From positions 186,001 to 250,000 of the forward strand of contig JBKQSS010000056.1 in the NCBI GenBank assembly GCA_052143535.1: a DNA stretch of 64,000 nt. Direction: 5' to 3'. The position numbers and the translations under genes were made by a program. How positions within the stretch are numbered: position 1 is the stretch's first letter; every line of letters starts with the position of its first letter. The notes beneath the pieces were generated by a model, which saw only the letters and a list, made by a program, of their open reading frames with translations, was not told where the DNA came from and did no database searches. The DNA is from JADGRA01 sp052143535. Lineage in GTDB: Bacteria; Myxococcota; Myxococcia; Myxococcales; Myxococcaceae. Below, one piece after another: positions 42,950 through 52,650 of this stretch.

Positions 42950-45900
42950 CGAAGCTTCAGGTCGATTCCCAGGTTGCCGACGGGGAGGTCGCTGTAGGCG
43001 TTGTCCCACTGGGCCTGTGCGGACAAGCGGTTGTCGAATCGGTACTCGGCCTGCGCGTGGGTGCCCCTGCCGGACACGGGCTGACTGACGCTTAGCTTAA
43101 GCTGGTCCACCAGGAACTTCGACTCCAATTGCGCCGTCGGCTCGACCAGGCCTGTCCCTTCGCTGTATTGGGTCGAGATTCGAAAGGCCGGGTCGCGCAG
43201 CACCGAGTTGCTGGGCAAAAAACGCTGCACCTGCCGGTCCAGGCCGGAGGCCTGATAGAGCGCCTCGGCAGCCAAGCCGGCGCCGGCACCAGCCGTTCCG
43301 GAGATGCCAGCCTGCTCGCGGGCGGTAAGACCGAGGGTGAGCAGCGAGAGGACGTCCCTCTCGGGCAACGCCGGGTCACTGGAGAACTGGACCTGCGGAG
43401 CGCTGGAACGCCCGAAGGCGTGAAGACGAATCTGGTAATCGCGCACCTGGGTGTCGGCGTAGACGTCGAAGACGCCCTCCAGGCTGTGGTGGTCTTTGAA
43501 GTCGGCCACGCCTTGGGTGATGGAGAAGGCATTGCCCCGGAAAAAGGCCTGGCTCCCCTCCCCGGCTTCCACCGTGCCCACCAGCCCCGGGTGAAGGTTG
43601 GTCCCGGTGACGCGCAGGTCGCCGAGCAGGCGCGCCCGGGCAACGTTGTTGTCCACTCGAGCATCCTTGAGGTGGAGCGCCACGTCGAGGGACAGCCACT
43701 CTGCGCCGCGCTCGGCTTCGCCGCCTCCGCCGCGTTGGTGGGCCAGCGCGTCCACCCCGAAGGGGCGGACATAGCGCAGGCGGGCAACGTCCAGCTCTCC
43801 GGAGAGCCGCAGGGCCCCCGGCTTCCCGGACACCAGGAGTTCGCCTGTCGCACTGAAAGGCGCGTCTTCGAGCAGACGTAAAGTCACATCATCCAAGTGA
43901 GCGGAGGCCGCGAGCTGGGTCACCGCGAATCCCCCCCACGAAACGTCTCCGCGGGTGCTAATTTTCCCGTCGTTGAGCTGTCCGTGGACGTCGGCCCACA
44001 GCACTCGAGTCTCGCTGAAGTCCACCCGCCCGCCGAGACCGCGAAGCTCGACGCCCGTGTCTCGAACCACGAAGCCAACGTCGAGGAGGGTGGCGCTTCC
44101 CAGCAGCGAAGGCTCCTTCGGCCTGCCCTCCGCCGTCCCCGAGAGCTCGATGCGGCCTCCCAGACGCTCCAGCGAGTGGGTGAAGGGCTCCAGCAGCCTC
44201 AAGTCCAGTGTGCCGCCCACCTTGACGTCCAGGGCGCCCGCCGAAGCGGAGCCAGAGACGGTCAGCGCTGTTTCCGGACCGCGAAGCGTCACGCCGGCCG
44301 TCTCGACGCGTCCCTTCGCGAACCGAATGTCCCACACCCCATCATTCTCGGCGCGCACCTCCGAGCGCTGGAGACGCAGCTGTTCCAAGTGAAGCTTTCC
44401 CTCCGCCGCCTCGAGCTCCAACAGCGAGCCGTCGGCGGTGAGGTTCCCCCTCAGCACGCCTTGCCAGCCGTCGCCGAGAAGCGGCCGAACGTCACTCAGC
44501 GCGAGGTCGAGTTTGGCCTCAAAAGGGTATGGCCGATGGACGTCGACAGTCATGCGGGCTTCAGCCTCCGCGATGGGGCGCCCCGAGACGACCAATTTCT
44601 CGCCGAGCATCCGGGCTTCGAGGTGAAGGGGACCCAAGGAGCGCCCGGCCATGGTGGTCTGCGGAGCGCTGAGCGTCGCTTTGACGTCGGGGACATCGGC
44701 GGTCCCCTGCACCGTCCCAGCCAGCGTCAGGACGCCGTGAGCCTTGGCCCGCCGCACGGCAGCGCCGAGCAACTCCTCCAGGGAGAGGGCGTCGATACGG
44801 AAGCGGAAATTCAGCACATCCCCGGTGGTGAGGCGCCCCTCCCCCTGGCTGGTGCCGAGCGGCCCACGGAGGGTTAACGGCAACAATTCGATGGTGTCGC
44901 CTCGAATCCGCAGATGCATGGCGCCGTTGCCCATCCTCCGCTCATAGAAGGCGACGTCGGCGGCGGTGAAATCCACGTCGGCAGCGAGGTCGGCGGAGGG
45001 CCCCCAAAAGTGAAGCTCGCCACTCGCGTTCCCGGTGAGGACGTGTCGCAGCGGCTGCCACACCGTGGAGAGGGGGGCCACCACCTCGACTAAGTCCTCC
45101 ACCTTCCCTTCGGGCATCCGAGCTCGCGCCTCCATGACCAGCGAATCGCCTCGAAAGTCGAGCTTGGCTGCGCCGGTGTATGCCGAGTGACCGCGCAGGC
45201 CGACAACCTCTGGAAAGTTGAGGACGCTGTCGGCAAAATGCAGCGGACTTTTTACCGTGCCTAGGGCGAAATGTCTGAATTCGGCGTCGCGCATTGCGAC
45301 GTCGGCATCAATGTGCATCTCTTGCCCCCAAGGCATCCCGAGCGAGAAGCGCACGGAGCCGATGCCGGACCAAGGAATTCCAATCAGCGGCCCCACATCG
45401 CGCAGCTCGAGCGTATCGATGACCCCCGAGATGGACAGCCCAACTGTCTGCTGGAAGGCGAAAGTCGCATTCACTTTCGCGCGAGAGTTGCCCACCTGGA
45501 GCTGGGCCTCTCGCAGCTCCACGCGGTCCGGTAACACCTGCAACTCGAGATGAATGTCCCCGGCCGGGAAGGCCAGGACGGGAGGCTGTCCGTGCGGATT
45601 CTTTTCCACCGGTCCGGGCGTAAAGAGGAAATTCGCGGCGTGGAGAGTGGCTTCGCCCTGCAGCTGCGGCGCGGGGCTGAGCTTGCCCTGGGCCGTCACT
45701 TGGCCAGAGACGGCGAAATCCACCCATGCGCCGGCGACACCGGCCCGGGCGATGACGCGCGCCAGGCTAGCGGAATCGAGCTCAGCCTTCAGCTTGACCG
45801 GAAAACCGGCCACCAGCCGAGCTGTCCCTGAGACTTTGACTTGCCCCGGAGCCACCGGCAGCACCAGGTCGTGAAGAGTCAGCGTGTCCCCAGCCAACGC

Positions 45901-46821
45901 GAAGTGTGCGCTGAAATCGCCCGGATGCGCCGGGGGCAATTCCAGCCCTTTCCCCAATACCTCTCCACTCAAGCGCAGGTCTGGGCTCCGACCACTCACC
46001 GTGAGGCGCGCCCACAGGTGACCGGCCGAGCCCGGGAGCAGGCCGGTCGCTCGAGTTAACGCCCGCATCGGGAGAAAGAGCTGAGCATCGAGCGCCGCGC
46101 TGGGATGGCAGAGGTCGTCGATGCGCCCGCTGAAGGAGAGGTCGGCCTCTCCCACCGAGAGCTCGCCACGGGTCACCTCGAGGTCGCGCCCCCCACGGGC
46201 CAACTCGGCCTCAACGCGCAAGCCAGTGAGCGGCAGCGGCGCGACGCCGCCTCCTGGGTCCAAGGAGCCTTGGGATGTCTCGACTCGAAACTCTGCAACT
46301 CGCCGCCGCATTCGCCAGCCGACGGAGATTTCCTCCACATCAACAGCCCGACTCCCGGGGAGCAGCACATGCGCCTCGCCTCCACGGATGTCGAAATTGT
46401 CGACGGACACCGCCTGCAGCGCTTGGAACGGACAGGTTCCCGGTGGACGGCCGGCGGTTGGGCGAGAGAGGTCGAGGCGGACGCGCGGGCGGGTGACCTC
46501 GAGGCGATCGAGAAGAACCCGCCCGGTGAAGGGCTCGAAGCCGCCGAGCGTCACCTCCACCTGGTCGGCACTAAACACCGGCAGTTCCTCGCCCTTGGCA
46601 TAGACCGCGACGCCTCCGAAGCGAACCGTCCGCGCCGCGGCGTCCACCTCGCACCGGCCAATCCCCACCTCCGCGCCGAGTGCCTTGGGAAGCTCGCGTC
46701 GGGCGAGCGTGCAGAGCTGGTCCCAGGCGACCTGCGACCGTAAGCCGAGCATCAATCCGGCCGCAGCCAGTGCCACCAGCACCAGCGCGACGAGCAGTCT
46801 TCGGTAACCGGGAGCAGTCAC
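42934..46821 (-). CDS. tamB: Translocation and assembly module protein TamB
   Basis: 1295 residues from GTG 46821. One N-terminal membrane helix (LLVALVLVALAAAGLMLGL), then a very long run of beta strands with repeated DLxLxG-type units, and a C-terminal TamB/DUF490 domain (~900-1295) with VGTVEAGEGSQAFFRGNAFSITQG, RDVLSLLTLGLTAREQ and closing QAEYRFDNRLSAQAQWDN. TamB spans the periplasm, working with an Omp85 partner and implicated in outer-membrane protein insertion and phospholipid transport. The end overlaps the Omp85 gene start region. Confidence 0.95.
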   Translation of the reverse strand: MTAPGYRRLLVALVLVALAAAGLMLGLRSQVAWDQLCTLARRELPKALGAEVGIGRCEVDAAARTVRFGGVAVYAKGEELPVFSADQVEVTLGGFEPFTGRVLLDRLEVTRPRVRLDLSRPTAGRPPGTCPFQALQAVSVDNFDIRGGEAHVLLPGSRAVDVEEISVGWRMRRRVAEFRVETSQGSLDPGGGVAPLPLTGLRVEAELARGGRDLEVTRGELSVGEADLSFSGRIDDLCHPSAALDAQLFLPMRALTRATGLLPGSAGHLWARLTVSGRSPDLRLSGEVLGKGLELPPAHPGDFSAHFALAGDTLTLHDLVLPVAPGQVKVSGTARLVAGFPVKLKAELDSASLARVIARAGVAGAWVDFAVSGQVTAQGKLSPAPQLQGEATLHAANFLFTPGPVEKNPHGQPPVLAFPAGDIHLELQVLPDRVELREAQLQVGNSRAKVNATFAFQQTVGLSISGVIDTLELRDVGPLIGIPWSGIGSVRFSLGMPWGQEMHIDADVAMRDAEFRHFALGTVKSPLHFADSVLNFPEVVGLRGHSAYTGAAKLDFRGDSLVMEARARMPEGKVEDLVEVVAPLSTVWQPLRHVLTGNASGELHFWGPSADLAADVDFTAADVAFYERRMGNGAMHLRIRGDTIELLPLTLRGPLGTSQGEGRLTTGDVLNFRFRIDALSLEELLGAAVRRAKAHGVLTLAGTVQGTADVPDVKATLSAPQTTMAGRSLGPLHLEARMLGEKLVVSGRPIAEAEARMTVDVHRPYPFEAKLDLALSDVRPLLGDGWQGVLRGNLTADGSLLELEAAEGKLHLEQLRLQRSEVRAENDGVWDIRFAKGRVETAGVTLRGPETALTVSGSASAGALDVKVGGTLDLRLLEPFTHSLERLGGRIELSGTAEGRPKEPSLLGSATLLDVGFVVRDTGVELRGLGGRVDFSETRVLWADVHGQLNDGKISTRGDVSWGGFAVTQLAASAHLDDVTLRLLEDAPFSATGELLVSGKPGALRLSGELDVARLRYVRPFGVDALAHQRGGGGEAERGAEWLSLDVALHLKDARVDNNVARARLLGDLRVTGTNLHPGLVGTVEAGEGSQAFFRGNAFSITQGVADFKDHHSLEGVFDVYADTQVRDYQIRLHAFGRSSAPQVQFSSDPALPERDVLSLLTLGLTAREQAGISGTAGAGAGLAAEALYQASGLDRQVQRFLPSNSVLRDPAFRISTQYSEGTGLVEPTAQLESKFLVDQLKLSVSQPVSGRGTHAQAEYRFDNRLSAQAQWDNAYSDLPVGNLGIDLKLRWEVE

Positions 46822-46834
46822 AGCCGAACCTAAC

Positions 46835-47755
46835 TCATGCCTCGAGGTCGTCGAGGTAGCGGTCGATTTCCGCGAGGTCGACCCGCTCCTCTGGGGGAGC
46901 GGTCGTCCGCTGGGGAGCGGCCGCCCCGGGAGCGGCGGGTGGGAGGCCAATGGAAAGCGAGCGCGCGATGTCGCTGATGCGCCCCGCATCGACCAGCGTC
47001 TCCCTCGCCAGGTAAGCCTCGAACAGCGCGTTGTCGCAGAGCGTGTTGATGACCCGCGGACTTCCACCGCTCAGCTGGTGCAGCGCGGACATCGCTTCGG
47101 GGGTGAATGGGAGCCTCGTGCCCCCTGCGGTCTGGATGCGGTGGCGGACGTAGGCTTCGGTGGAGGCCAGAGTAAAGGGCTCGAGGCGGTAGCGCATCGA
47201 CACCCTCTGGGCGAGCGGCGGGTCCAGCCTCAGGTTCTGCTCGACATCAGGGAGCCCGAAAAAGACGAAGCTGATTAACTTCCGCTCCGGGACCTCGAGG
47301 TTGAGGAGCCCTCGAAACTCTTCCATCAGCTCTCGTGAGGCAAGCATCTGCGCTTCGTCGATGAGCACGACGGCCTTGCGCCCTTGCTCATGGATTTGCA
47401 TGAGGCGCTGGTAGAGTTGCCCGAGTAGCGCCAGCTTCTCGTTGGCCGGATTTTCCACCCCAAGTTGCAGGGCAATCCGCTTCAGGAGCCAGCCCGCGGT
47501 GACCCCGGAGTGGATGATGACGAAGAGCGCTGCTTCGTATTCCTCTTCGGGGAGTGCATCCAGCAGGCGACGGGCCAAGGTCGTCTTTCCTGCGCCAATG
47601 TCGCCGACCAGGACGCAAAGACCCTTCATATTCGAGACCGCATGGCGCAGCCGCACCAGCGCTTGCGCATGCTGCGGAGACTCGAAGTAGAAGCGGGTCA
47701 CCGGCGCGTTGGAGAAGGGCTCCTCGGTGAGGCCGAAATGGTCCAGGTAGCTCAT
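46835..47755 (-). CDS. AAA ATPase, ExeA/GspA/MshM-like
   Basis: 306 residues. MSYLDHFGLTEEPFSNAP is the typical ExeA-family opening. Walker A VGDIGAGKTTLARR, Walker B VVLIDEAQ, sensor FVFFGLPDVEQNL, and the closing GGSPRVINTLCDNALFEA. The C-terminus lacks a peptidoglycan-binding domain and ends in a Pro-rich linker plus short acidic helix. ExeA-type ATPases help assemble secretins or pili across murein. Located between the SgmX-like gene and tamB, 13 and 15 bases from its neighbours, so probably in one operon with them. Confidence 0.9.
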   Translation of the reverse strand: MSYLDHFGLTEEPFSNAPVTRFYFESPQHAQALVRLRHAVSNMKGLCVLVGDIGAGKTTLARRLLDALPEEEYEAALFVIIHSGVTAGWLLKRIALQLGVENPANEKLALLGQLYQRLMQIHEQGRKAVVLIDEAQMLASRELMEEFRGLLNLEVPERKLISFVFFGLPDVEQNLRLDPPLAQRVSMRYRLEPFTLASTEAYVRHRIQTAGGTRLPFTPEAMSALHQLSGGSPRVINTLCDNALFEAYLARETLVDAGRISDIARSLSIGLPPAAPGAAAPQRTTAPPEERVDLAEIDRYLDDLEA

Positions 47756-47770
47756 CGGTCTGTTGGGTTA

Positions 47771-50458
47771 CTACAGGTAGCCCACCTTGCGTGCTCTTGA
47801 ACCGGCTGGGGGCCCGTCGGGGGTGGGCTCTCCGCGCGCCACCCCGCCGCGAGGCGGCGGCACCGGCTCATCATCCTCCGGCTGGGCGACCGACGACAGC
47901 CGGGCCACCAACTTCTGGACGTCGCGATGCTGGGGGTCCAGCTCGGCGACGCGCAGGTACTGGTAGAGCGCACGGCCAGGCGCCGAAGCTGACTCGTACG
48001 CGGCGCCCAAGTCATAGCGCAGAGCCACCAGGGTCGGACCGGAAGCATGCTCGCTGGCCAGGGCACGACGATAGGCATCCACCGCCTTCTGCCACTCGCC
48101 CTTCATGCCCTCCAACAGCGCAATCATCGTCAAGCAGTCCAGCTCCTTTCGCTGTCCGACGCACCCTTTCCGCGCCACTTCGAAGACCTCGATGGCGTCG
48201 TCGAGCAGGCCCATCTCCTTGTAGGCGATGCCGAGGTCGTAGTGAGTATTGACATCGGACGGGTTGACCACCTTTTCCAAGCCCTTCTTGAACTCGGAGA
48301 AGACCTCGTCGACCGAGTATTGAAAGTCTCCGTCGGAGACCTCTGGGACGGGTTCCTCGGCAGGAAGGGTAGCGAGCTCGGCGGCCAACTCCTCGGCCAG
48401 GTTGTAGGAGCCGGTGCGGATGGGAATCGGCTCGATGCCCGGAGGACGGTCGTGCCCCGGGCCGGAAGGGGGTTGGGGAAGCGCTCGCCCCTCGCGTTCC
48501 AGCTCTTCCAGCTGCCGAAGCAGGGCCGCGGTGCGGGGCAACCCGGGGCGGACCACCTCCACCGTCTCCAGAATCTCGCGCGCCTCGTCGACCAGGCCCT
48601 GCTCGAGGAAAAAGGTCGCTTCGTTCAGCTCCTCGGACACCGGGCCGGTCTCCACCGGCGTTTGGAGGATGACTTCCTCCTCCACCTCCTCGGGCGCCTC
48701 GGCGACCTCGTTCCGCTCCTCCTCTGCCTCCGGCGGCTCCTCCGCTGCTTCCGGCTCCTCCGGCGCCTCGGCCGCCTCCTCCGGAGGGAGTTCGACCGGC
48801 GACTCCACGCCCGCTTCATAGGCACCGAGCGGCTCCGCCGGGATGTCCTCTTCGGCTAGCACTTCGGCATCGGGCTCGAAGAACGGGACGGCCTCGCTGA
48901 ATTCGTCGCCGTTGGCGTCCGAGGTCGACCGCGCTGGCGTGGCATGCAGCGGAGCCGGCGTCAGTGGCTCGTCGTCCGCCGCAGCCGCTGGCCCCTCCTC
49001 GTCCTCGTCTGACATCAACACCGCGTCATCGGAGACCAGTTCCTCCGAGGCGCCAGAGGCGGCCGAGGCGAGCCCCAAGTCGGCGTCGGGCTCCAGCTCG
49101 GCGCCGTCCTCAGGAAGCAGCTCGTCGTCGGAGGCGACCGCAGCCAAGCCTTCGTCGGCGACGCTTCCATCCGGTCGTAGGACCGCGAGGAAAGCCGGCA
49201 TCTCAGGGTGGTCCGGTGCCTCGGCGAGCAGCGTCTCCAGATAGGGCTGGGCGCGCTCGGCCTCCAGCCGACGTGTGAAGAGCCGCAGGACATTGAGCAA
49301 CTGCTCGCTGGCCTGCGCCGTCTGACCGGCGCTGCGGTAGATGTGGTACGCCTTTTCGTGTGCCGCCAGGTTCTCCGGGTCAACGGAGAAGATGCGGCGC
49401 AGATGCTCGAGCGCCTTCTCGTGAAGTCCGTACTTCACGTAGACGTCCGTCTCGGTGAGGAGCTTCTGGACCTGCTCCGGGCGCAACGGCGGGGGTGCCG
49501 GTGGGGGCGCAGGCGGAGGCGGCGCGGCTGCCGCCGGAATGGGCCCGGCGTGTGCAACCGGGCCCCGGGCCACCTCCGCCCGCCAGGCGAGCAAGTCCTG
49601 GTCACCCGGGTCGAGCTGCTCCACTCGGGCCCACGCTGCCCGCGCCTCGGCGATGTGGTTTCGCTCGGCGTGCAGCTTGGCCATCTCTTTGAAGACGCTG
49701 AGCGTCTTGCTGGTGTGGCCCAGGGCAGTGAAAGCCTCGGCCAGGAGCTTGAGCGTCTCTAAGTCACGCGGATCGACCTTGAAGCACAGCTGAAGTTTGG
49801 CCAGCGCCCGCTTGGCATCCCCCCGGCTCAGGTAGTCGCGCGCCAGGTCCCGCGCCAAAGGGACATTGTCGGGCTCGAGGGCGGCGATGCGCTCCAGCAC
49901 CCGGAGCCGCTCGTCGGCACGGCCGTTCTTCTGGAAGTAGTCCGCGGCTCGCCGAAACTCGAGCAGCGCCTCACCTCCCATTCCCTCCCGCGCATAGAGC
50001 TCCGCAAGCTTGAGGCGACTGGCCACGTTCTCCGGGTCCAAGTCGACCATCTTCTTCAGCGTGTCGAAGGTGGCCCGGGTGTCCCCCCGCTTTTCGTGGT
50101 GAGCCACCACCGTCTGGAAGAAGGCCATCGCCTCGGTGAGCAAGCCGAGTTGCTGGTGCAAATCGGCCAGCTTGACGTTGACTTCGACCAGCTCAGGGTT
50201 CAGGCGGAGGACCTGCTTGTAGAGGGCCACCGCTTTGAGGAAGAAGCCATCGCCCGAATAGCATTCGGCGACGCGAGTGAAGAAGGCGGCCGCCTGGACG
50301 TTGTCGTTCTTCTTCTGGAACAGCTCCCCCATCTTTTGCAGAACCCGCACATCACGCGGGTCTGCGTCGAGCACCCTCTGGTACTCTTTGATGGCCTTGT
50401 CGTAGGCGCCCTTGGCTACAAGCTTGGAGGCGCCTTCGATGATCTTGTTCTTGTCCAT
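47771..50458 (-). CDS. sgmX: TPR-repeat protein, SgmX homologue by synteny
   Basis: 895 residues, cytoplasmic. N-terminal TPR array (~1-420; YDKAIKEYQRVLDADPRD is a clear repeat), Pro-rich stretch, long acidic low-complexity linker (~430-690, dominated by Glu/Ala/Pro) and a C-terminal TPR block (~700-880: YDLGIAYKEMGLLDDAIEVF). In M. xanthus, SgmX (MXAN_5766, from memory) is a TPR protein acting with the GTPase MglA to activate type IV pilus formation at the leading pole. It is the sixth gene after pilQ there and also here. Identity rests on that order plus architecture. Confidence 0.78.
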   Translation of the reverse strand: MDKNKIIEGASKLVAKGAYDKAIKEYQRVLDADPRDVRVLQKMGELFQKKNDNVQAAAFFTRVAECYSGDGFFLKAVALYKQVLRLNPELVEVNVKLADLHQQLGLLTEAMAFFQTVVAHHEKRGDTRATFDTLKKMVDLDPENVASRLKLAELYAREGMGGEALLEFRRAADYFQKNGRADERLRVLERIAALEPDNVPLARDLARDYLSRGDAKRALAKLQLCFKVDPRDLETLKLLAEAFTALGHTSKTLSVFKEMAKLHAERNHIAEARAAWARVEQLDPGDQDLLAWRAEVARGPVAHAGPIPAAAAPPPPAPPPAPPPLRPEQVQKLLTETDVYVKYGLHEKALEHLRRIFSVDPENLAAHEKAYHIYRSAGQTAQASEQLLNVLRLFTRRLEAERAQPYLETLLAEAPDHPEMPAFLAVLRPDGSVADEGLAAVASDDELLPEDGAELEPDADLGLASAASGASEELVSDDAVLMSDEDEEGPAAAADDEPLTPAPLHATPARSTSDANGDEFSEAVPFFEPDAEVLAEEDIPAEPLGAYEAGVESPVELPPEEAAEAPEEPEAAEEPPEAEEERNEVAEAPEEVEEEVILQTPVETGPVSEELNEATFFLEQGLVDEAREILETVEVVRPGLPRTAALLRQLEELEREGRALPQPPSGPGHDRPPGIEPIPIRTGSYNLAEELAAELATLPAEEPVPEVSDGDFQYSVDEVFSEFKKGLEKVVNPSDVNTHYDLGIAYKEMGLLDDAIEVFEVARKGCVGQRKELDCLTMIALLEGMKGEWQKAVDAYRRALASEHASGPTLVALRYDLGAAYESASAPGRALYQYLRVAELDPQHRDVQKLVARLSSVAQPEDDEPVPPPRGGVARGEPTPDGPPAGSRARKVGYL

Positions 50459-50574
50459 CGGGCGCGGGAGACGGTGGCCGACTGAAGGGAGTTACCCGGC
50501 AGCCGGCTCCAGGGAAGCCCCGGCCGGGGGCCCCTCGTCCCACCCCGGGACGCTGGCGGACCCTGAGCTGTGAA

Positions 50575-50604
50575 ACGGTAGCGGAACGCCTCTGGCCGGG
50601 TCAA
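50575..50604 (-). promoter_or_regulatory. Possible promoter of the SgmX-like gene
   Basis: On the minus strand TTGACC (50599-50604) and TACCGT (50575-50580) are 18 bases apart within the 225-base gap after accC. Transcription would begin near 50567, about 110 bases before the ATG. The -10 is weak. Confidence 0.3.
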
Positions 50605-50683
50605 GGTTGCAACCACGGGTTTTCCAGGGACTCCGGGGGGTTAGCACACCTTGGAACCCCTGTCCGATGTCGGCCAAGGCCCT

Positions 50684-52069
50684 CTAGGGCGTCTCTTCAA
50701 TCGCCCGGCGCAGCCGCCTGGTTCCGCTTTCGCTGGCCAGGAGCCGCTCCACGAAGCGCGTGTCGTACGCGCCCGAGACGAAGGCCTCGTCGGCCAGCGC
50801 AGCGCGGTGGAAGGGGATGTTGGTCCGGATGCCCTCGACCACATACTCGCCCAGAGCCCGTTGCATCCGGGCGATGGCGGTGGGTCGGTCATCCGCGTAC
50901 ACCACCAGCTTGGCGAGGAGCGAGTCGTAATACGGCAGGACCGAATAATTCTCGTACGCCGCAGAATCGACCCGGACGCCGTACCCGCCGGGGACCGAGT
51001 AGCCGGTAATTTTCCCGGGCCAAGGAGCAAAGGTAACTGGGTCCTCGGCATTCACTCGGCATTCGATGGAAGCACCCCTCCAGAGGACGTCGGCCTGGTT
51101 CAGCTTCAGCGGCTCGCCGGCGGCAAGTCGAATCTGCATCGAGACCAAGTCCACCCCCGTCACCATCTCCGTCACCGGGTGTTCCACCTGAACCCGCGTA
51201 TTCATCTCCATGAAGTAAAAGTCGCCCCGCTCGTCGAGCAAGTACTCGATGGTCCCGAGGTTGTTGTAGCGAATGCGCTCCATCGCTTGGACGCTGACGT
51301 CGCCCATTCGGCGGCGCAAGGCCGGGGTGACGGCGGGCGACGGGCTCTCCTCGATGAGCTTCTGGTGTCGCCGCTGGACGGAGCACTCCCGTTCGCCGAG
51401 ATGGATGACATGGCCGTGCTCGTCGGCGACGATTTGTATTTCGATGTGGCGGGGCTTCTCCACGTAGCGCTCGAGGTACATGTCACCATTGCCGAACGCG
51501 TTCGCCGCCTCGGCCGAGGCCGTCGCGAAGGCGGCCGCCACGACTGACTTCTCACGCACAATCTTCATGCCACGGCCCCCACCACCCGCGGCCGCCTTGA
51601 GAATGACGGGAAACCCGATGGATTCGGCCAGCGAGCGCGCCTCGGAGGGGCTCTTCAGGACGCCCTCACTTCCGGGCAGCAGTGGCAGGCCTGCCTCCTT
51701 GGCTGCGACGCGGGCGCTCACTTTGTTGCCCATCAGCCGCAGCATGTCCGGCCGTGGGCCGATGAAACGAATTTTGCAGTTCTCGGTGACCTCGGCGAAG
51801 CCCGCGTTTTCCGACAGGAAGCCGTACCCCGGGTGGATGGCGTCGGCGCGGGTAATCTCTGCGGCCGAGAGAATGGCCGGCATGTTGAGGTAGCTCTCCT
51901 TAGACGGTGGCGGTCCGATGCACACCGCCTCGTCAGCGAAGCGGACGTGTAGGGCGTTGGCGTCAGCGGTGGAGTGCACCGCCACCGTACGAATTCCCAG
52001 CTCCCGTGCGGCACGGATGATGCGCAAGGCGATTTCGCCGCGATTGGCGATGAGGATTTTTTTAAACAT
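50684..52069 (-). CDS. accC: Acetyl-CoA carboxylase biotin carboxylase subunit
   Basis: 461 residues. ATP-grasp carboxylase: ANRGEIALRIIRAARELG start, glycine-rich ATP loop KAAAGGGGRGMKIV, and catalytic NTRVQVEHPVTEMVTG. It carboxylates biotin on AccB, the first step of fatty acid synthesis. Begins 3 bases after the accB stop. Full length for the family. Confidence 0.97.
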   Translation of the reverse strand: MFKKILIANRGEIALRIIRAARELGIRTVAVHSTADANALHVRFADEAVCIGPPPSKESYLNMPAILSAAEITRADAIHPGYGFLSENAGFAEVTENCKIRFIGPRPDMLRLMGNKVSARVAAKEAGLPLLPGSEGVLKSPSEARSLAESIGFPVILKAAAGGGGRGMKIVREKSVVAAAFATASAEAANAFGNGDMYLERYVEKPRHIEIQIVADEHGHVIHLGERECSVQRRHQKLIEESPSPAVTPALRRRMGDVSVQAMERIRYNNLGTIEYLLDERGDFYFMEMNTRVQVEHPVTEMVTGVDLVSMQIRLAAGEPLKLNQADVLWRGASIECRVNAEDPVTFAPWPGKITGYSVPGGYGVRVDSAAYENYSVLPYYDSLLAKLVVYADDRPTAIARMQRALGEYVVEGIRTNIPFHRAALADEAFVSGAYDTRFVERLLASESGTRRLRRAIEETP

Positions 52070-52072
52070 CGC

Positions 52073-52606
52073 CTAGAGCGGCTCGATGCGAAACAGGGCC
52101 TGCCCGAACTCCACTGCTTGTCCGTTCTCGGCGAGAATTTCCGCGACTTTCCCGCCGACCTCGGACTCGATTTCGTTCATCAGCTTCATCGCCTCAATGA
52201 TGCAGATGGCCTGACCCTTTTTGACCACCGAGCCCAACTCGACGAAGACGGGTTGGTCCGGGCCAGCGGCTCGATAGAAGGTGCCGACGAAGGGCGAGGT
52301 GACCAGCACACCCGGCCGCTCAGTGGGGGCCGGCGCTTCCGGGGCAGACACCCGTGGCCCGGCGCTGCCGACAGGCGGCGAGGGGGCCGGATGGGCGTGG
52401 GAAGGCGCCGCCGGGTGGGTCGCTGGCCCAGCGGGGACGCTCTTCTGGAGGACCAAGCGCTCCGAGCCGCGGCGCCAGGAAATGCGGGAGACGCTGGAGC
52501 GCTCGAGCAGCTCGGCCAGCTGTTGGATGGTCTCGAGGCTGAAGGGAGTGCTTGGCGCTGGCCGCGCCGCTTCAGAGTCGTCCTCGAACTTCTTCTTTCC
52601 CGCCAT
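52073..52606 (-). CDS. accB: Biotin carboxyl carrier protein of acetyl-CoA carboxylase
   Basis: 177 residues. N-terminal helical segment (~20-50), a Pro/Ala-rich flexible linker (~58-95), and a C-terminal biotinyl domain with the modified Lys in IIEAMKLMNEIES. SPFVGTFYRAAGPDQPVFV is the usual thumb region. Paired with accC in the same order as in most bacteria. GGGG lies 9 bases before the ATG. Confidence 0.97.
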   Translation of the reverse strand: MAGKKKFEDDSEAARPAPSTPFSLETIQQLAELLERSSVSRISWRRGSERLVLQKSVPAGPATHPAAPSHAHPAPSPPVGSAGPRVSAPEAPAPTERPGVLVTSPFVGTFYRAAGPDQPVFVELGSVVKKGQAICIIEAMKLMNEIESEVGGKVAEILAENGQAVEFGQALFRIEPL

Positions 52607-52650
52607 CGCTGAACGCCCCCTCTCGCCGGCTCTCCGGAGGAGCCCGGGGC

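Noticed and set aside
46835..47755. Transposition ATPase (TniB/IstB type)
   Set aside because: ExeA-type opening and closing motifs, core-genome context, and no transposase or terminal repeats nearby.
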